From Micromonospora parastrephiae (GTDB lineage Bacteria > Actinomycetota > Actinomycetes > Mycobacteriales > Micromonosporaceae), in the NCBI RefSeq assembly GCF_016802865.1, contig NZ_JAEVHM010000002.1:62001-126000 (forward strand): DNA of 64,000 bases. Direction: 5' to 3'. The number at the start of each line of letters is the position of its first letter. Position 1 is the stretch's first letter. This document shows positions 1 through 9,987 of the stretch, in pieces. Below the pieces are notes generated by a model, which worked only from the letters and a program-made list of their open reading frames with translations, searched no databases and was not told the origin of the DNA. Made by a program: the position numbers and the translations under genes.

Positions 1-2759
1 GCGTTCGCGTAGAGCTTGTCGAGGGAGAAGGGGTATGCCGCGGTCGTGTAGTTCGGCGCGTCGACAGTCATGGTGTAGTCGCCGACCGGAAGCTGGCGAT
101 GCACGATGCCGGTTCCGTTGGTCGTGACGGCCTCGACGAGTCCAACCTTGTTGGTGAAGGAGACCTTGGCTCCGGCCACCGGCAGCCCGTCGTTCTTGTC
201 CAGGACTGTCGCGTCGAGGTACCCGAAGTCAGGCATGTCGTAGGTGACGATCATCCCGCCCCGCAGCACCGTGGCGCTGTCGGAGAACCGGATGCCGTCG
301 ACACCGGCCCAGCCCTGTATGCCGGTGATGCCGTGCGCGCCGGCGGTCACCGGGTCGTCGGTCCCGATGCCGTCGCCGTACCCGAAGATCACGGTGCCGG
401 AGCGGGTGAGGGTGGCCGAATAGCTAACCGGCTCCGTGTACTCCGACCGGTCCGGATAGGCCCAGAGTTTGGCGTTGCGGAACTCGACGACGAACGCGTC
501 CTCGCCGTTGACCTTGGTGGCGGCCGTGAAGACTCCCCCGCCGGGGCCGAACTCGACGGGGGTCTGGACGTAGAACGGGAAGACGCCCGCACCGCCGCTG
601 CCGGGTCCGGTGGTGGTGTCCGGGGAGATCACGCCGCGCAGGCTGATGCCGAGGGTGTCGTGGCTGCCGTTGTAGAGCGCGATCGGGAACGGCAGCTGCA
701 CCGTCGCCCACACGCCACTGGTGAACGTGACCGGGTCGGTGCCGCGCAGGTACTCGCCGTCGGAGACGGCGCAGCTGTAGCCGCCCTTGTCGACGACGAG
801 CCCGACCGGGATCTCGACCGACTCGTTCTGCGCGCCGACGGTCAGCGGGACCGTCGTCGGCGAGAAGCAGGCGTTGGGCTTGACGTTCAGCGTGTACCCG
901 CCCTCGGGGACAGCGCTGATCGTGAACGCGCCGTTGGCGTCCGTGCGTACCGGCTTCAGCGGGGTGTCCTTGACGGAGACGTCGGCGTTCGGGACGGGCC
1001 GCTTCTTGTCGTCGACCACCCTGCCGCTCATGTCGTGCTTCGCGGCGGCCGTGAGCGGCAGCTTGACGGAGGTGTCCTGGCCGAGGGAGATCGTGACGTT
1101 GGCGGCCGCGGCCAGGTAGCCGAAGACCTTGGTGCTGAGCTGGTAGTCGCCGACCGGGAGGTTCGTGGTGAACCGGCCGTCCTTGTCGGTTCCGATCGAA
1201 CGGCTGAACGGCCCGCTGATCGTCACCTCGGCGGCGGGGACCGGGGCGCCGTTGGCGGTGACGACACCGGTGAGGGTGCCACCCTTGCGGGGCGCGAGCT
1301 CGAGGAGGCGGACGAGGTCGAGCCGGCCCTCGCCGTACTTGTTGTTGATCTCGGCGGTGCCGCCGCACTCGGTGTCGTCGACGTCGACGGCCGACTCGCC
1401 GAGCAGGCGGCGGGTCTCCTCGACCTGCCCGACGAGGGTCGGGTCGTAGCTCCACAGCGCCGCGACGGCGCCGGCGACGTGGGGTGCCGCCATCGATGTG
1501 CCGGACATCTCGGTGTAGCTGTTGTTCGGGTAGGACGAACGGACGGCGTCGCCCGGAGCGGAGATCTCGGGCTTGATCCGGCCGCCTTCACCCTCGCCCT
1601 TGCGGGAGAACGACGCGAGCGTGCCATCCGATGAGTAGGCGCCGACGGAGTAGGCGCTCTCGGCGGAACCAGGCGAGGAGACGGTGTCGCAGGCCGCGTA
1701 CGGCGTGGTGTTGCCCGATGACCAGACGCTGAAGATGCCCGCGGCGCTCCAGGCCTCGTCGATGGCTCGGAAGAAGTCGTCGAAGCTGTGCTCGACGGTC
1801 TGGCCCCACGAGTTGTTGATGACGTGGGGGCGCTTGGAGGGGTCGGGGTTGTTCCCCTGGACGTCGGTCGGGGCGAGCAGCCACCAGCCGGACCGCAGCA
1901 GTGACTCGACGCCGGTGCTGTCGCAGCAACCGTTCGTCGCGATCCACTGCGCGTCCGGGGCGACGCCGACGTGGTTGGTGCCGTCGTCGCCGACCATGGT
2001 GCCCATGGTGTGCGTGCCGTGTCCGTTGTCGTCGCACGGTGTGCCCGTGCACGTGCCCCGGGTGGCCATCCAGTTGTAGTTGTGGTCGATGGTGCCGTCG
2101 GGCTTCGCGCCGCGGTACTGGTGCATCAGGGCGGGGTGGTCGAATTGGACGCCCGAGTCGAGGTTGGACACGGTGATGCCCGCGCCGGTGGCGCCCATGG
2201 CCCACGCCTGCGGGGCGTGGATGGCGTCCAGACCCCACGAGACGGTGCCTGCCTCGCCGGTGGCCTTCGGGGCGGTGGGGCGTGCGGCCTGGTCAGTGGG
2301 GACTTTCTGGTCCACCGGCTCGATCAGCGCGACCTGCGGCGTCGCGTGGATCTCGGCGACCTGCACCCTCGAGGCCACGTCGAGGGCAAGCTTCTCGGTG
2401 CCCCCCTTGACGAGCACGGCGTTGGCGATCGGGTAGGAGGTGTATTTGACACCTGCCCGGTCGAGTTCGGTGGAGACGGATGCCAGGGAGTCCTTCGCCG
2501 CTGCGGTCAGCGCGCCGTAGACGAACTGACCACGAGCGGCCCAATCGGCGATCTTCTTCGCTGGCCCGAGGTCGGCTTCGGTCTCGAACGTGATCCAGAA
2601 GTCGGAAGCCGGAGACGTACGGAAGCGTTCCTTCAGGCTCGACGCGATCTTCTTGGCGGCCGTGCCGGGATCCGGCTCAGCGGCGGACGCCGGCGATGGC
2701 TGGATCATGCTGAGGCCGACCACAGCGGCCAGCGAAGCCGCGAGGGTTTTGAGTCTCAT
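1..2759 (-). CDS. Secreted S8 (subtilisin-like) serine peptidase with C-terminal carboxypeptidase-regulatory-like repeats, partial
   Basis: The reading frame is open from an ATG at 2759 (RBS AAGGA upstream) to the left edge, so at least 919 residues are present and the C-terminus is missing. A Sec signal peptide ends near residue 26 (ASA/ADP), followed by an inhibitor I9-like propeptide (about 45-135). The catalytic triad is visible: Asp201 in NLDSGV, His247 in NGHGTHT and Ser422 in GTSMAAPH, with the oxyanion Asn in INNSWG. After the protease domain come at least two carboxypeptidase-regulatory-like beta modules (about 485-640), then a beta-rich region and the start of another such module at the edge. 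It is probably an extracellular nutrient-acquiring protease. The LuxR/AAA gene upstream on the same strand could control it, but that is inference. Confidence 0.92.
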   Translation of the reverse strand, partial: MRLKTLAASLAAVVGLSMIQPSPASAAEPDPGTAAKKIASSLKERFRTSPASDFWITFETEADLGPAKKIADWAARGQFVYGALTAAAKDSLASVSTELDRAGVKYTSYPIANAVLVKGGTEKLALDVASRVQVAEIHATPQVALIEPVDQKVPTDQAARPTAPKATGEAGTVSWGLDAIHAPQAWAMGATGAGITVSNLDSGVQFDHPALMHQYRGAKPDGTIDHNYNWMATRGTCTGTPCDDNGHGTHTMGTMVGDDGTNHVGVAPDAQWIATNGCCDSTGVESLLRSGWWLLAPTDVQGNNPDPSKRPHVINNSWGQTVEHSFDDFFRAIDEAWSAAGIFSVWSSGNTTPYAACDTVSSPGSAESAYSVGAYSSDGTLASFSRKGEGEGGRIKPEISAPGDAVRSSYPNNSYTEMSGTSMAAPHVAGAVAALWSYDPTLVGQVEETRRLLGESAVDVDDTECGGTAEINNKYGEGRLDLVRLLELAPRKGGTLTGVVTANGAPVPAAEVTISGPFSRSIGTDKDGRFTTNLPVGDYQLSTKVFGYLAAAANVTISLGQDTSVKLPLTAAAKHDMSGRVVDDKKRPVPNADVSVKDTPLKPVRTDANGAFTISAVPEGGYTLNVKPNACFSPTTVPLTVGAQNESVEIPVGLVVDKGGYSCAVSDGEYLRGTDPVTFTSGVWATVQLPFPIALYNGSHDTLGISLRGVISPDTTTGPGSGGAGVFPFYVQTPVEFGPGGGVFTAATKVNGEDAFVVEFRNAKLWAYPDRSEYTEPVSYSATLTRSGTVIFGYGDGIGTDDPVTAGAHGITGIQGWAGVDGIRFSDSATVLRGGMIVTYDMPDFGYLDATVLDKNDGLPVAGAKVSFTNKVGLVEAVTTNGTGIVHRQLPVGDYTMTVDAPNYTTAAYPFSLDKLYAN

Positions 2760-3001
2760 ATGGGTCCTTTGGCCTACAGGGGCTGATAGGGGTCGTGGTT
2801 CGTCTGGTTGTCGGCACCGTCGGGGGCGTCGGGGGCGCTGACGCGCGGCTCGCGGGACAGCTCGGGTGGTGGCTCGTGCTCGATGGCGGAATCGTCACGC
2901 GCGACAGGTCGCTCAGGCATGCATCGCCCTACGGCTATGGATCATGCAGTCATGCTCGGGGGGACGAGTGACCTTCGCTATCCAGCGGATACGTCAATTT
3001 T

Positions 3002-5956
3002 TCACGACGCGTCGTCGAGGGAGTCCTCTTCTGCGAACACTCCGGCCTCCACTGCCTTGACCGCGAGCGCGGTCCGGGAGCTCACCTTCAGCTTGCGCAT
3101 CGCCGCACGCAGCTGTTGATCCACCGTGGCCGGAGACTTCGCCAGGATCCGGCTGATCTCCCGGTTCGTCTTGCCGGCGACAACCAGTTGGACCACGTCG
3201 AGCTCGCGAGGCGAGAGCTGGTCGCCGTACCCGCGTCGGCCGCCGCGCCACAGTCGCGGGACCTCGGCGCCGTGTTCGCGAAGCCGCTGCGCGACACGGT
3301 CCGCGTCGCCGCGGGCTCCGAGCCGGAACAGTTTCTCGTACTGTGCCGCCAACAGCTCTCGGCCGTGTTCGAGCTGGCCTTGCGCGATGAGCGCCTCGGC
3401 TTGACGCTCGCGGGCGAGCATGGCGTCGTAGGGGCGCGGCAACGCGCTCCAGGCGCGCGCCGCCCGATCGTATGCCGTCGTCGCGCGGGCGTGGTCTCCG
3501 GCTGCGGCGAGCAGCAGGGCACGGCATACCGTGAGCGCGGCGCGAGGCGCAGGCGCCGTACGGCCACGCAGTCCTCTGGCGAACTGGTCGCCCAGGCGTG
3601 TCGCGGCCTTCAGGTCGCCCGCGGCGAGGTGCGCCTCGATCCGGGCGGGGACGAGATCCGTCGCCCAGACCCAGATGCCTTTTCTCCGGACGGTGTCCAT
3701 CGGCTCGTTCGTGATCTGCAGCGCCCGGCCGCTGTTTCCGTCCGTCAGCCAGAGTCTGGCCAGCGCAGCGGCGGCCTCCATCGTGTCGTCGGCTGCGCCG
3801 AGACGGGCGGACTCCTCGAGGACCAGGCGGAACTGCTCCTCCGCGGCGCGCCGCCGTCCGGCTGCGGCTGCCAGCCGGGCCGCGAGCCGGATGCTGCCGA
3901 GGTAGTGCGCCGGCCGGTCCCGGTCGGCGTCGGCGAGTGCCGCGCTCTGTTCCGGGAGGCCCTCCCACCGGCCGGTGAGCCACGCCAGGTTGGCCTGTTC
4001 GAGTCGGACGTTGTGGTGCAACCGGGACGCCTGCTCGGTCTCGGCGAGGCGCATGGCCACAGCGAGGTGTTCCTCCGCGTCGGCGTACCGACCCCAGATC
4101 AGTGCGCCGGTCCCGACATTCGCGTGGATGCGGGCCACGTCGAGACGCTCCGCCGAGGTCGCGCCGTCGACGGGCAGCTCGGCGACGACGTCCCAGGCCT
4201 CCTCTTCGCCGAGCATGAGCAACGCTGCGGCTCGGTTGCCGGCCAGGTTCAGCCGCTCTGCGGAAGAGTAGAATTCGGCGGTGAGTTCGGCGGCGCGATC
4301 CAGCCAACGCCGATGGGTCGACGCCGGCCACGGCCCCGCGTAGGCCCAGCCAAGATAGGTCATCGCCCGAGCCGCCTCGACCGGGTCATGGTCGAGGTTG
4401 GCCACCGCCTGCTCCAGCTCGCTGAGTGCGGCCTGCGCCTCACCCCCGGTGATCAGGAGCCGGCCCAGGGGGTTGCGAATCTCGGCCTGCTGGCGGGCGG
4501 AGAGACCGGGGGTCTCCAGCACCGAGCGCAGGGTACGGATCACCCGGTGGTGGACCTCGTCGACCGGTTCACGACGGCCCAGTGCGGCAACTCCGGCGAT
4601 GCGCGCGACCCGTGCCCGATCCACCGGCGGCAGCACGGCCCACGACAACAGATCGACCAGCAGGTCGACCGCCTTGGTGTGGTCACCCGAGGCCATGGCC
4701 AGATCGGCACTCTGCTCGGCGTACCGCGCCCAGGACTGCGTCTCGCCCGCCTCACGGAAGTGGTGGGCAAGGCGTGCGACAGGCGGCGGGTGGATGTTCT
4801 CCAAGGCACGGCCGGCCAGCAGGTGGAAGTGTCTACGGTCGGTCAGTGGGATGGCTTCATGGACAGCCGTGGCGGCCAGCACATGCCGGAATCGCCACTG
4901 GCCGCGGTCGTCTGCGTCCAGGACGCCGGCGTCCGCCGCTTCCGCGATGGCGCCTCGACACGCAGCGGGTGACAGGCCGGCGGTCACCGCGATCGTGGCC
5001 ACCGACGACCGCTCAGCCAACGTGGCCGCGGCTCGCAACACCTGCTGCGCCGGCGGCGACAGACGGCCCACCCGCTCCCGGGTGGAGTCGCGCACCGTCG
5101 GCGGCACCCGTAGCTCGCGCAGCTTCAGCCGGACCCACTGCCCGTCGCGGAAGACGAGGTCGGCGCGGTCGCACATGAGGCGAACCGACTCCTCCAGCGC
5201 CAGAGGAACGCCACCGGTCCGCTCGTGCATGAACGTCGCGAACTCCTGCGATATCGGGTTGCCGTCCAGCATCGAGGACACCAGCGCTGCCGTGTCGTCG
5301 GGTCGCATAGGCGCCAGGGCGATCCTCAGCTGGGTCACACCGGCGGGCAACCGGGACGTCAGCCGCAGCAACAGCGACCCGTCGTCCACCTCCTCCGGCC
5401 GATAGGAGATCACGAGGCTCGGCCCGTCCGTTTGCTGACGGGCGGTGACGAACAGTAGGAACTCCAAGGTCATCTCGTCGGCCCAGTGGGCGTCCTCGAG
5501 CACGAGAACGTCGACACGCAGAGCCCGCAGCAGCTCGTCCAGGGCGCGGAACAGGCGATGCCGGGCCACCTTCGCATCGTCCAAGGGCTGCAGTGCGGGC
5601 GGCAGGTCCGAGGACCATTCAGGGAACAGGGGCCGTAACGCACCCGCGAGCGCGGTGAGCGGCAATCGCGACACCGGGCGGTCGATCCCACGGAACGCGT
5701 CGACGATCGGCCCCAAGGTCAGCGACTCGCGAAGCGGTGGGCACACCGAGACCAGGGCGCTGCGCTGGTCCGGCGCCGCCAACCACTCTCGCAGCAGTCG
5801 GCTCTTCCCGATTCCCGCCTCGCCCTCCACCAGCACGATCGCCGGTGGCCGGGCCAAGGCGCCCCGTAGCGCCGCCATCTCCCGGTCACGACCGACGAAA
5901 TCCGGCGTAGATACCGTCGGTGAAGTCCCGTCGTCCTCGGGCGAGGGGTCGAGCAT
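3002..5956 (-). CDS. LuxR-family transcriptional regulator with N-terminal AAA ATPase domain (LAL type)
   Basis: 984 aa. Walker A is GEAGIGKS (Lys51) and a Walker B-like LVLEDAHWAD follows near residue 160. The central half is helical, TPR-like and Ala/Leu/Arg rich. The C-terminus (about 915-975) is a LuxR/GerE helix-turn-helix beginning LSPRELDVVQLVVAG. This order is that of large ATP-binding LuxR regulators (MalT/LAL), which are often activators. It is divergent from the hydrolase at 6151 across 194 bp and lies 242 bp upstream of the subtilase on the same strand. The inducer is unknown. Confidence 0.93.
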   Translation of the reverse strand: MLDPSPEDDGTSPTVSTPDFVGRDREMAALRGALARPPAIVLVEGEAGIGKSRLLREWLAAPDQRSALVSVCPPLRESLTLGPIVDAFRGIDRPVSRLPLTALAGALRPLFPEWSSDLPPALQPLDDAKVARHRLFRALDELLRALRVDVLVLEDAHWADEMTLEFLLFVTARQQTDGPSLVISYRPEEVDDGSLLLRLTSRLPAGVTQLRIALAPMRPDDTAALVSSMLDGNPISQEFATFMHERTGGVPLALEESVRLMCDRADLVFRDGQWVRLKLRELRVPPTVRDSTRERVGRLSPPAQQVLRAAATLAERSSVATIAVTAGLSPAACRGAIAEAADAGVLDADDRGQWRFRHVLAATAVHEAIPLTDRRHFHLLAGRALENIHPPPVARLAHHFREAGETQSWARYAEQSADLAMASGDHTKAVDLLVDLLSWAVLPPVDRARVARIAGVAALGRREPVDEVHHRVIRTLRSVLETPGLSARQQAEIRNPLGRLLITGGEAQAALSELEQAVANLDHDPVEAARAMTYLGWAYAGPWPASTHRRWLDRAAELTAEFYSSAERLNLAGNRAAALLMLGEEEAWDVVAELPVDGATSAERLDVARIHANVGTGALIWGRYADAEEHLAVAMRLAETEQASRLHHNVRLEQANLAWLTGRWEGLPEQSAALADADRDRPAHYLGSIRLAARLAAAAGRRRAAEEQFRLVLEESARLGAADDTMEAAAALARLWLTDGNSGRALQITNEPMDTVRRKGIWVWATDLVPARIEAHLAAGDLKAATRLGDQFARGLRGRTAPAPRAALTVCRALLLAAAGDHARATTAYDRAARAWSALPRPYDAMLARERQAEALIAQGQLEHGRELLAAQYEKLFRLGARGDADRVAQRLREHGAEVPRLWRGGRRGYGDQLSPRELDVVQLVVAGKTNREISRILAKSPATVDQQLRAAMRKLKVSSRTALAVKAVEAGVFAEEDSLDDAS

Positions 5957-6150
5957 GCGTGATGATCTCCCTTTTCGCTGCTCGGGCGCAAGTACACGGC
6001 GGCTGCGATCAGGCAGGGCGTCCTTCCGGTAGCTCCGACGACCTCGGGCGCCCTGATCACCCGTGGCGGCACCGGTTGCCAGCGGATCTCTGCGGCACTA
6101 GGTTGAAGTTGTATCGATGAACGTCTACATGACAAGGTACGGGGGCCCGC

Positions 6151-7416
6151 ATGTCCACGTCTGTCACTCGCCGCACCGTCCTGGCCGGCGGCGCCGGTGC
6201 CGCCATCGGCCTGGCGCTGCCCGGCCCCGCCGCCCAGGCCGGTGACCACCACCCCACCAGCGTGAGCTTCACCCTGGACGCGAGGACGCTCGACGGCGGT
6301 GAGCAGGTCACCTCGGTCACCCTCGACACCAGCCGGCTCGGGCCGATCGACACCGCCGGGCTCACCCCCGGCACGTTCAGCGTGCATGCCAAGGCCACCA
6401 GCCCGATCCCGATCGCCCCCGGCGACCTGATCTTCAGCGAGTACGACCTGGACCGCACGGTGACGGCGGCCCGGCTCGACCGGCACGGAAACATCGTGCT
6501 GGAGCTGAGCTACGCCGAAGGTCAACTCGGCGGTGGCACCCTCGGCTACATCGTGAGCAGGGGCCGCAACGTTCGGCTGGACCTCGTCTACACCATCAAG
6601 CAGAACACCCCGCTCCTCCGGCGCCACGGCCCGCCGGTCACCATCACGCGCTTCGTGCAGGGGCGGCTGTCGAACCCCGAGGTGGACGCCTTCAGCCACC
6701 ACGTCTCGGGCTCGGGCCTGAAGTACCGGTTGTACTCCCCGGAGCGTTCGCACCGCCACGGTCGGCGGCCGTTGATCCTCTGGCTGCACGGCGGCGGCGA
6801 GGGTGCCTCACTGCCCGACGACTACTACGACAACGAGACCACGCTGCGCGCCAACCGCGGCGCGCTCGGCTTCGCCACCCCGGAGGCTCAGCGGATCTTC
6901 TCCGGCGCGTACGTCGTCGCTCCGCAGAGCACCTCCTACTGGATGGAGGACGGCCCCCGGTTCGCCCCGCTGATCCGCGAGATCGTCCAGGACCTCGTAC
7001 GCCGCAAGGGTGTCGACCCCGACCGGATCTACGTGGCCGGTTGCAGCAACGGCGGCTACATGTCCCTGGAGATGACCGTTGCCTATCCCGACCTGTTCGC
7101 CGCGTCGGTACCGATCTGCGGCGTCGTCGAGCCGCTCGGCGGGGAGGGCCCGCCGCTGATCACCGACGCGGAACTGGCGGGGATCCACACCCCGACCTGG
7201 CTGGTCACCTCGCGCGACGACGACACCGTGCCACCCGAGACCAACACGATCCACGCCCACGACCTCATCCCGGGATCACTGATCACCCTGTACGACCATG
7301 TCGTCTGGAACGGCTACCAGTTCCCCGGTCACTGGTCCTGGATCTACGTGGCCCGCAACGACCCGAGCCGCAACGGCACCCACATCTGGCAGTGGATGGC
7401 CCGCCGTCATCGGTGA
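6151..7416 (+). CDS. Tat-exported alpha/beta hydrolase (esterase / prolyl-oligopeptidase-like)
   Basis: 421 aa. The N-terminus carries a Tat signal (SVTRRTVLAGG, then a hydrophobic stretch and AQA). Residues about 35-190 form an Ig-like beta domain. The rest is an alpha/beta hydrolase with LWLHGGGEG as oxyanion strand, nucleophile Ser299 in AGCSNGG, likely acid near Asp356-358 and His394. The fold resembles secreted esterases and PHB-depolymerase-like peptidases with an N-terminal Ig domain. The substrate cannot be read from the sequence. Chosen start: ATG at 6151 immediately before the Tat motif. Confidence 0.88.
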   Translation: MSTSVTRRTVLAGGAGAAIGLALPGPAAQAGDHHPTSVSFTLDARTLDGGEQVTSVTLDTSRLGPIDTAGLTPGTFSVHAKATSPIPIAPGDLIFSEYDLDRTVTAARLDRHGNIVLELSYAEGQLGGGTLGYIVSRGRNVRLDLVYTIKQNTPLLRRHGPPVTITRFVQGRLSNPEVDAFSHHVSGSGLKYRLYSPERSHRHGRRPLILWLHGGGEGASLPDDYYDNETTLRANRGALGFATPEAQRIFSGAYVVAPQSTSYWMEDGPRFAPLIREIVQDLVRRKGVDPDRIYVAGCSNGGYMSLEMTVAYPDLFAASVPICGVVEPLGGEGPPLITDAELAGIHTPTWLVTSRDDDTVPPETNTIHAHDLIPGSLITLYDHVVWNGYQFPGHWSWIYVARNDPSRNGTHIWQWMARRHR

Positions 7417-7470
7417 TCCGCCGTGCGAGGTCAAGGTTGCTTGATCCGGGCGAGATGCGAGGCTGAGCAG

Positions 7471-7995
7471 GTGACTAACCAACTCGCGCGCCGCGTCTAC
7501 GAGACCTGCCATCTCACCGGTCGGTTCCTTCTGCGATCCGGGCAGGTCAGCGAGGAGTACTTCGACAAGTACCTGTTCGAAGGACAACCGGATCTATTGC
7601 GCGAGGTCGCCGAAGCGATGGTGGCCTTGCTGCCGGGGTGCGATGTGCTGGCCGGGATGGAGATGGGCGGCATCCCCCTCGCCACGGTGATGTCACAGCT
7701 GACAGGGCTGCCCACAGTCTTCGTGCGGAAGCACGCCAAGGAGTACGGCACCAACAAGGCCGCCGAGGGCGGTCCCGTGACGGGCCGGCGTGTCGTATTG
7801 ATAGAAGACGTCGTGACCACCGGAGGAGCACTACTGGCATCGTGCCGACAGCTACGCTCCATCGGCGCCCAGGTGGAGACGGTGGTCTGCGCCATCGACC
7901 GCGAGCAGGGTGGTCGTGAGAATCTGGCAGCCGAGGCGCTACAACTCCGCTCCGCTCTCACCCGCCGCGACCTGGAAGCTTCCCTGATGTCGTGA
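7471..7995 (+). CDS. pyrE: Orotate phosphoribosyltransferase-like protein
   Basis: 174 aa from GTG at 7471 (MTNQLARRVYETC); a longer frame from 7423 has no better ribosome site. The PRPP-binding signature is VVLIEDVVTTGG near residues 109-120, and KHAKEYGTNK matches the flexible catalytic loop of orotate phosphoribosyltransferases. Such enzymes join orotate and PRPP to OMP in pyrimidine synthesis. No other pyr genes are nearby, so it may be a stand-alone paralogue with another base as substrate. Its last 57 bases overlap the convergent DUF418 gene. Confidence 0.85.
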   Translation: MTNQLARRVYETCHLTGRFLLRSGQVSEEYFDKYLFEGQPDLLREVAEAMVALLPGCDVLAGMEMGGIPLATVMSQLTGLPTVFVRKHAKEYGTNKAAEGGPVTGRRVVLIEDVVTTGGALLASCRQLRSIGAQVETVVCAIDREQGGRENLAAEALQLRSALTRRDLEASLMS

Positions 7996-9204
7996 CAGCT
8001 TGGGACCTCTAGGGCCAAGCAACCGGGGCCACCGCTGCTCGGTCCAGGTCCGCAACAGCCACTCCATCGGTCCGTACCGGAACCGGGCCATCCACGCTGC
8101 GCTGGCGGCGAGCTGCACCGCGTAGATCGCGACCGCGATGAGTACGACGAGCAGGGGTGCCACGGTACCGGCGAGACCCAGCCCGACGCCGGTGAAGACC
8201 AGCACGCAAAGCAGCGACTGACCCAGGTAGTTCGACAGGGACATGCGGCCGGCCGGCGCGAGTACGGCGGCGACCCGCCGTCCACGGTGGGTTTGGAAGA
8301 ACTGGAGCAGGGTGGCGGCGTACGCCGCCGCGAGCAGCGGCGCGGTGAGCACGCCCGCGGTCAGCCCGGTCAGGTTGGCCGTGCCCCCGCCCGATGCGAA
8401 GACCACCGCACCGGCCAGGCCGACCGGATAGCCCACCTGCTGCACCCGGCGCAGGAGCTGCCGGTTCCCGACGACGTCGGTGAGCAGCCGGCGCCGCCCG
8501 GCCGCGTAACCGAGGAGGAAGGCCGAGAGGGCGAGTGGCCCCTGCACCAGGAGCGCGCCGAACATCGCCGGCAACTGGCGTACGTGCTCGGTGACGACCG
8601 AGGCGAGCCCGCCCCGTAGCGCCTCGGTGGACCGCTCCCCCGCCACGAGTGCCGTGGCCGGATCGGTGACCAACTGGGCCCCGCCCGTGGCGGCGAGCGC
8701 GAGGACGAAGCCGATCCCGCCGGTCACCAGAACGGCGGTACGCAGCGCCGTTCCAACGGCGACTCCTCGCATGGCGAGCAGGACCAGACCGAGCAATGCG
8801 TACGTGGCCAGGATGTCGCCCTGAAACAGCAGCACCGCGTGCAGAATACCGAGCACGAAGAGCCCGACCAGCCGTCGCCGGAACCGTGGGGCGAAGTCGA
8901 CGCCGCGTCGCGCGGCGGAATCGAGCTGAAGCGTGAAGCTGTAGCCGAACAGAAAGGAGAAGAGCAGGTACGCCTTCATCGTGAAGAGCAGCTCGACCAG
9001 CCACCGGACCGCCTGGTCGTCCCACGAGTTGTGCGCGGGATCCGTAACCAGATGGAAGGAATAGCCGGAGGCGAAGAAGGCGATGTTGACGACCAGGATG
9101 AGGAGCAGCGCCACGCCACGCAAGGCGTCAACGTCGACGATCCGGGAGAGCGTCCCGGACGACACCCGATTCTCGACGGGCGGGTCTTCGAGGTAAGGAT
9201 TCAT
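7939..9204 (-). CDS. DUF418 family multipass membrane protein (YeiB-like)
   Basis: 421 aa from ATG 9204, with GGAGG seven bases upstream; the longer frame to 9342 lacks a ribosome site. About ten hydrophobic segments. The N-terminal signature is RIVDVDALRGVALLLILVVN, and the C-terminal DUF418 part contains LSNYLGQS and the FRYGPMEWLLRTWT motif typical of the family. Members are poorly characterised membrane proteins, sometimes linked to transport. The 3' end overlaps the convergent pyrE-like gene by 57 bp. Confidence 0.92.
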   Translation of the reverse strand: MNPYLEDPPVENRVSSGTLSRIVDVDALRGVALLLILVVNIAFFASGYSFHLVTDPAHNSWDDQAVRWLVELLFTMKAYLLFSFLFGYSFTLQLDSAARRGVDFAPRFRRRLVGLFVLGILHAVLLFQGDILATYALLGLVLLAMRGVAVGTALRTAVLVTGGIGFVLALAATGGAQLVTDPATALVAGERSTEALRGGLASVVTEHVRQLPAMFGALLVQGPLALSAFLLGYAAGRRRLLTDVVGNRQLLRRVQQVGYPVGLAGAVVFASGGGTANLTGLTAGVLTAPLLAAAYAATLLQFFQTHRGRRVAAVLAPAGRMSLSNYLGQSLLCVLVFTGVGLGLAGTVAPLLVVLIAVAIYAVQLAASAAWMARFRYGPMEWLLRTWTEQRWPRLLGPRGPKLSRHQGSFQVAAGESGAEL

Positions 9205-9507
9205 GGCCACCTCCGGGCGGACAGGCGCCGTGCTCGATGCCTTTCCTGCGACGCTAGAAGGCGGTCGATCCAGATCACAGCCAGTGAGCGGGAAGGTCGC
9301 CGGTGGGGCAGGCCCTACCAGGGCACTCGTAAAAACGGCCACATCCCCGTTCCAGCGTGCTTCCCGGGGAGTTGCGGCGACCGATGTGTTCGGCCCTTGT
9401 TGCTGCGTAGGACGCCACGCTCGCCGCCGCCGGCGACGAGCCGACCACCGTGCGACGCGCGTTTCCGCGCAGCGCCAACTACGGTTGCGCCCGCCCGCGG
9501 GAGGGAG

Positions 9508-9777
9508 TTATCCCTCGGCAGTGGGTCGGCTGTGCACCACCAGCTCGTCGATCTCCAACCGGCCGACGCGCAGCTCCCGCACGACCGCCCGGCGGATCGC
9601 CAGCCGCCCGATGGCCAGCGCCCCGACGGCCACTGCCCCGACGGCCAGCGCACCCACGGCGAGGGCGCCGAGCGACGCCGCCCCCGCAGCCCGCGCGCCT
9701 GTAGCCGCCGCCCCCGTCGCCACCGCGCCGTTGGCGCGCGTCCCGGTCAACCGCATCAGGCGTACCTCTCGCTTCAT
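9508..9777 (-). CDS. Small repeat-rich Ala/Gly/Val protein
   Basis: 89 aa; ATG 9777 preceded by GGGG. The middle is a near-perfect five-residue periodic run (GALAVGALAVGAVAVGALAI) followed by RLAI, RRAVV, RVGRLEID and DELVV. This Ala/Leu-every-five pattern resembles pentapeptide-repeat or right-handed beta-helix sequences, capped by a charged end (RRAVVRELRVGRLEIDELVV). No function recognised. It stands alone between the DUF418 and ferredoxin genes. Confidence 0.65.
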   Translation of the reverse strand: MKREVRLMRLTGTRANGAVATGAAATGARAAGAASLGALAVGALAVGAVAVGALAIGRLAIRRAVVRELRVGRLEIDELVVHSRPTAEG

Positions 9778-9987
9778 CCCCCCATTGTCCGCGTACCGCC
9801 GGCCGCCCGCTCCCGACAGGTCCGGATGTCACCGCACCGCACGTACCGCCGGTACCGCCCGCTCCGGTCACCGCCCTGCGGGCCACTGACCCTGTGCCGC
9901 GCGGGCTCCGTGGCCGCGTGGCCCGACCGGCTGCCGGCCCACCCCGCCGTCAAACGGCCTGTCGTCCTGTCGGCCCTCGCTGTCGGG

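Noticed and set aside
99-1634. 511-codon plus-strand frame
   Set aside because: Antisense shadow of the subtilase: Arg/Gly/Val-rich, no domains, no ribosome site. The subtilase triad is intact on the other strand.
3116-4972. 618-codon plus-strand frame
   Set aside because: Antisense shadow of the LuxR/AAA regulator with low-complexity composition.
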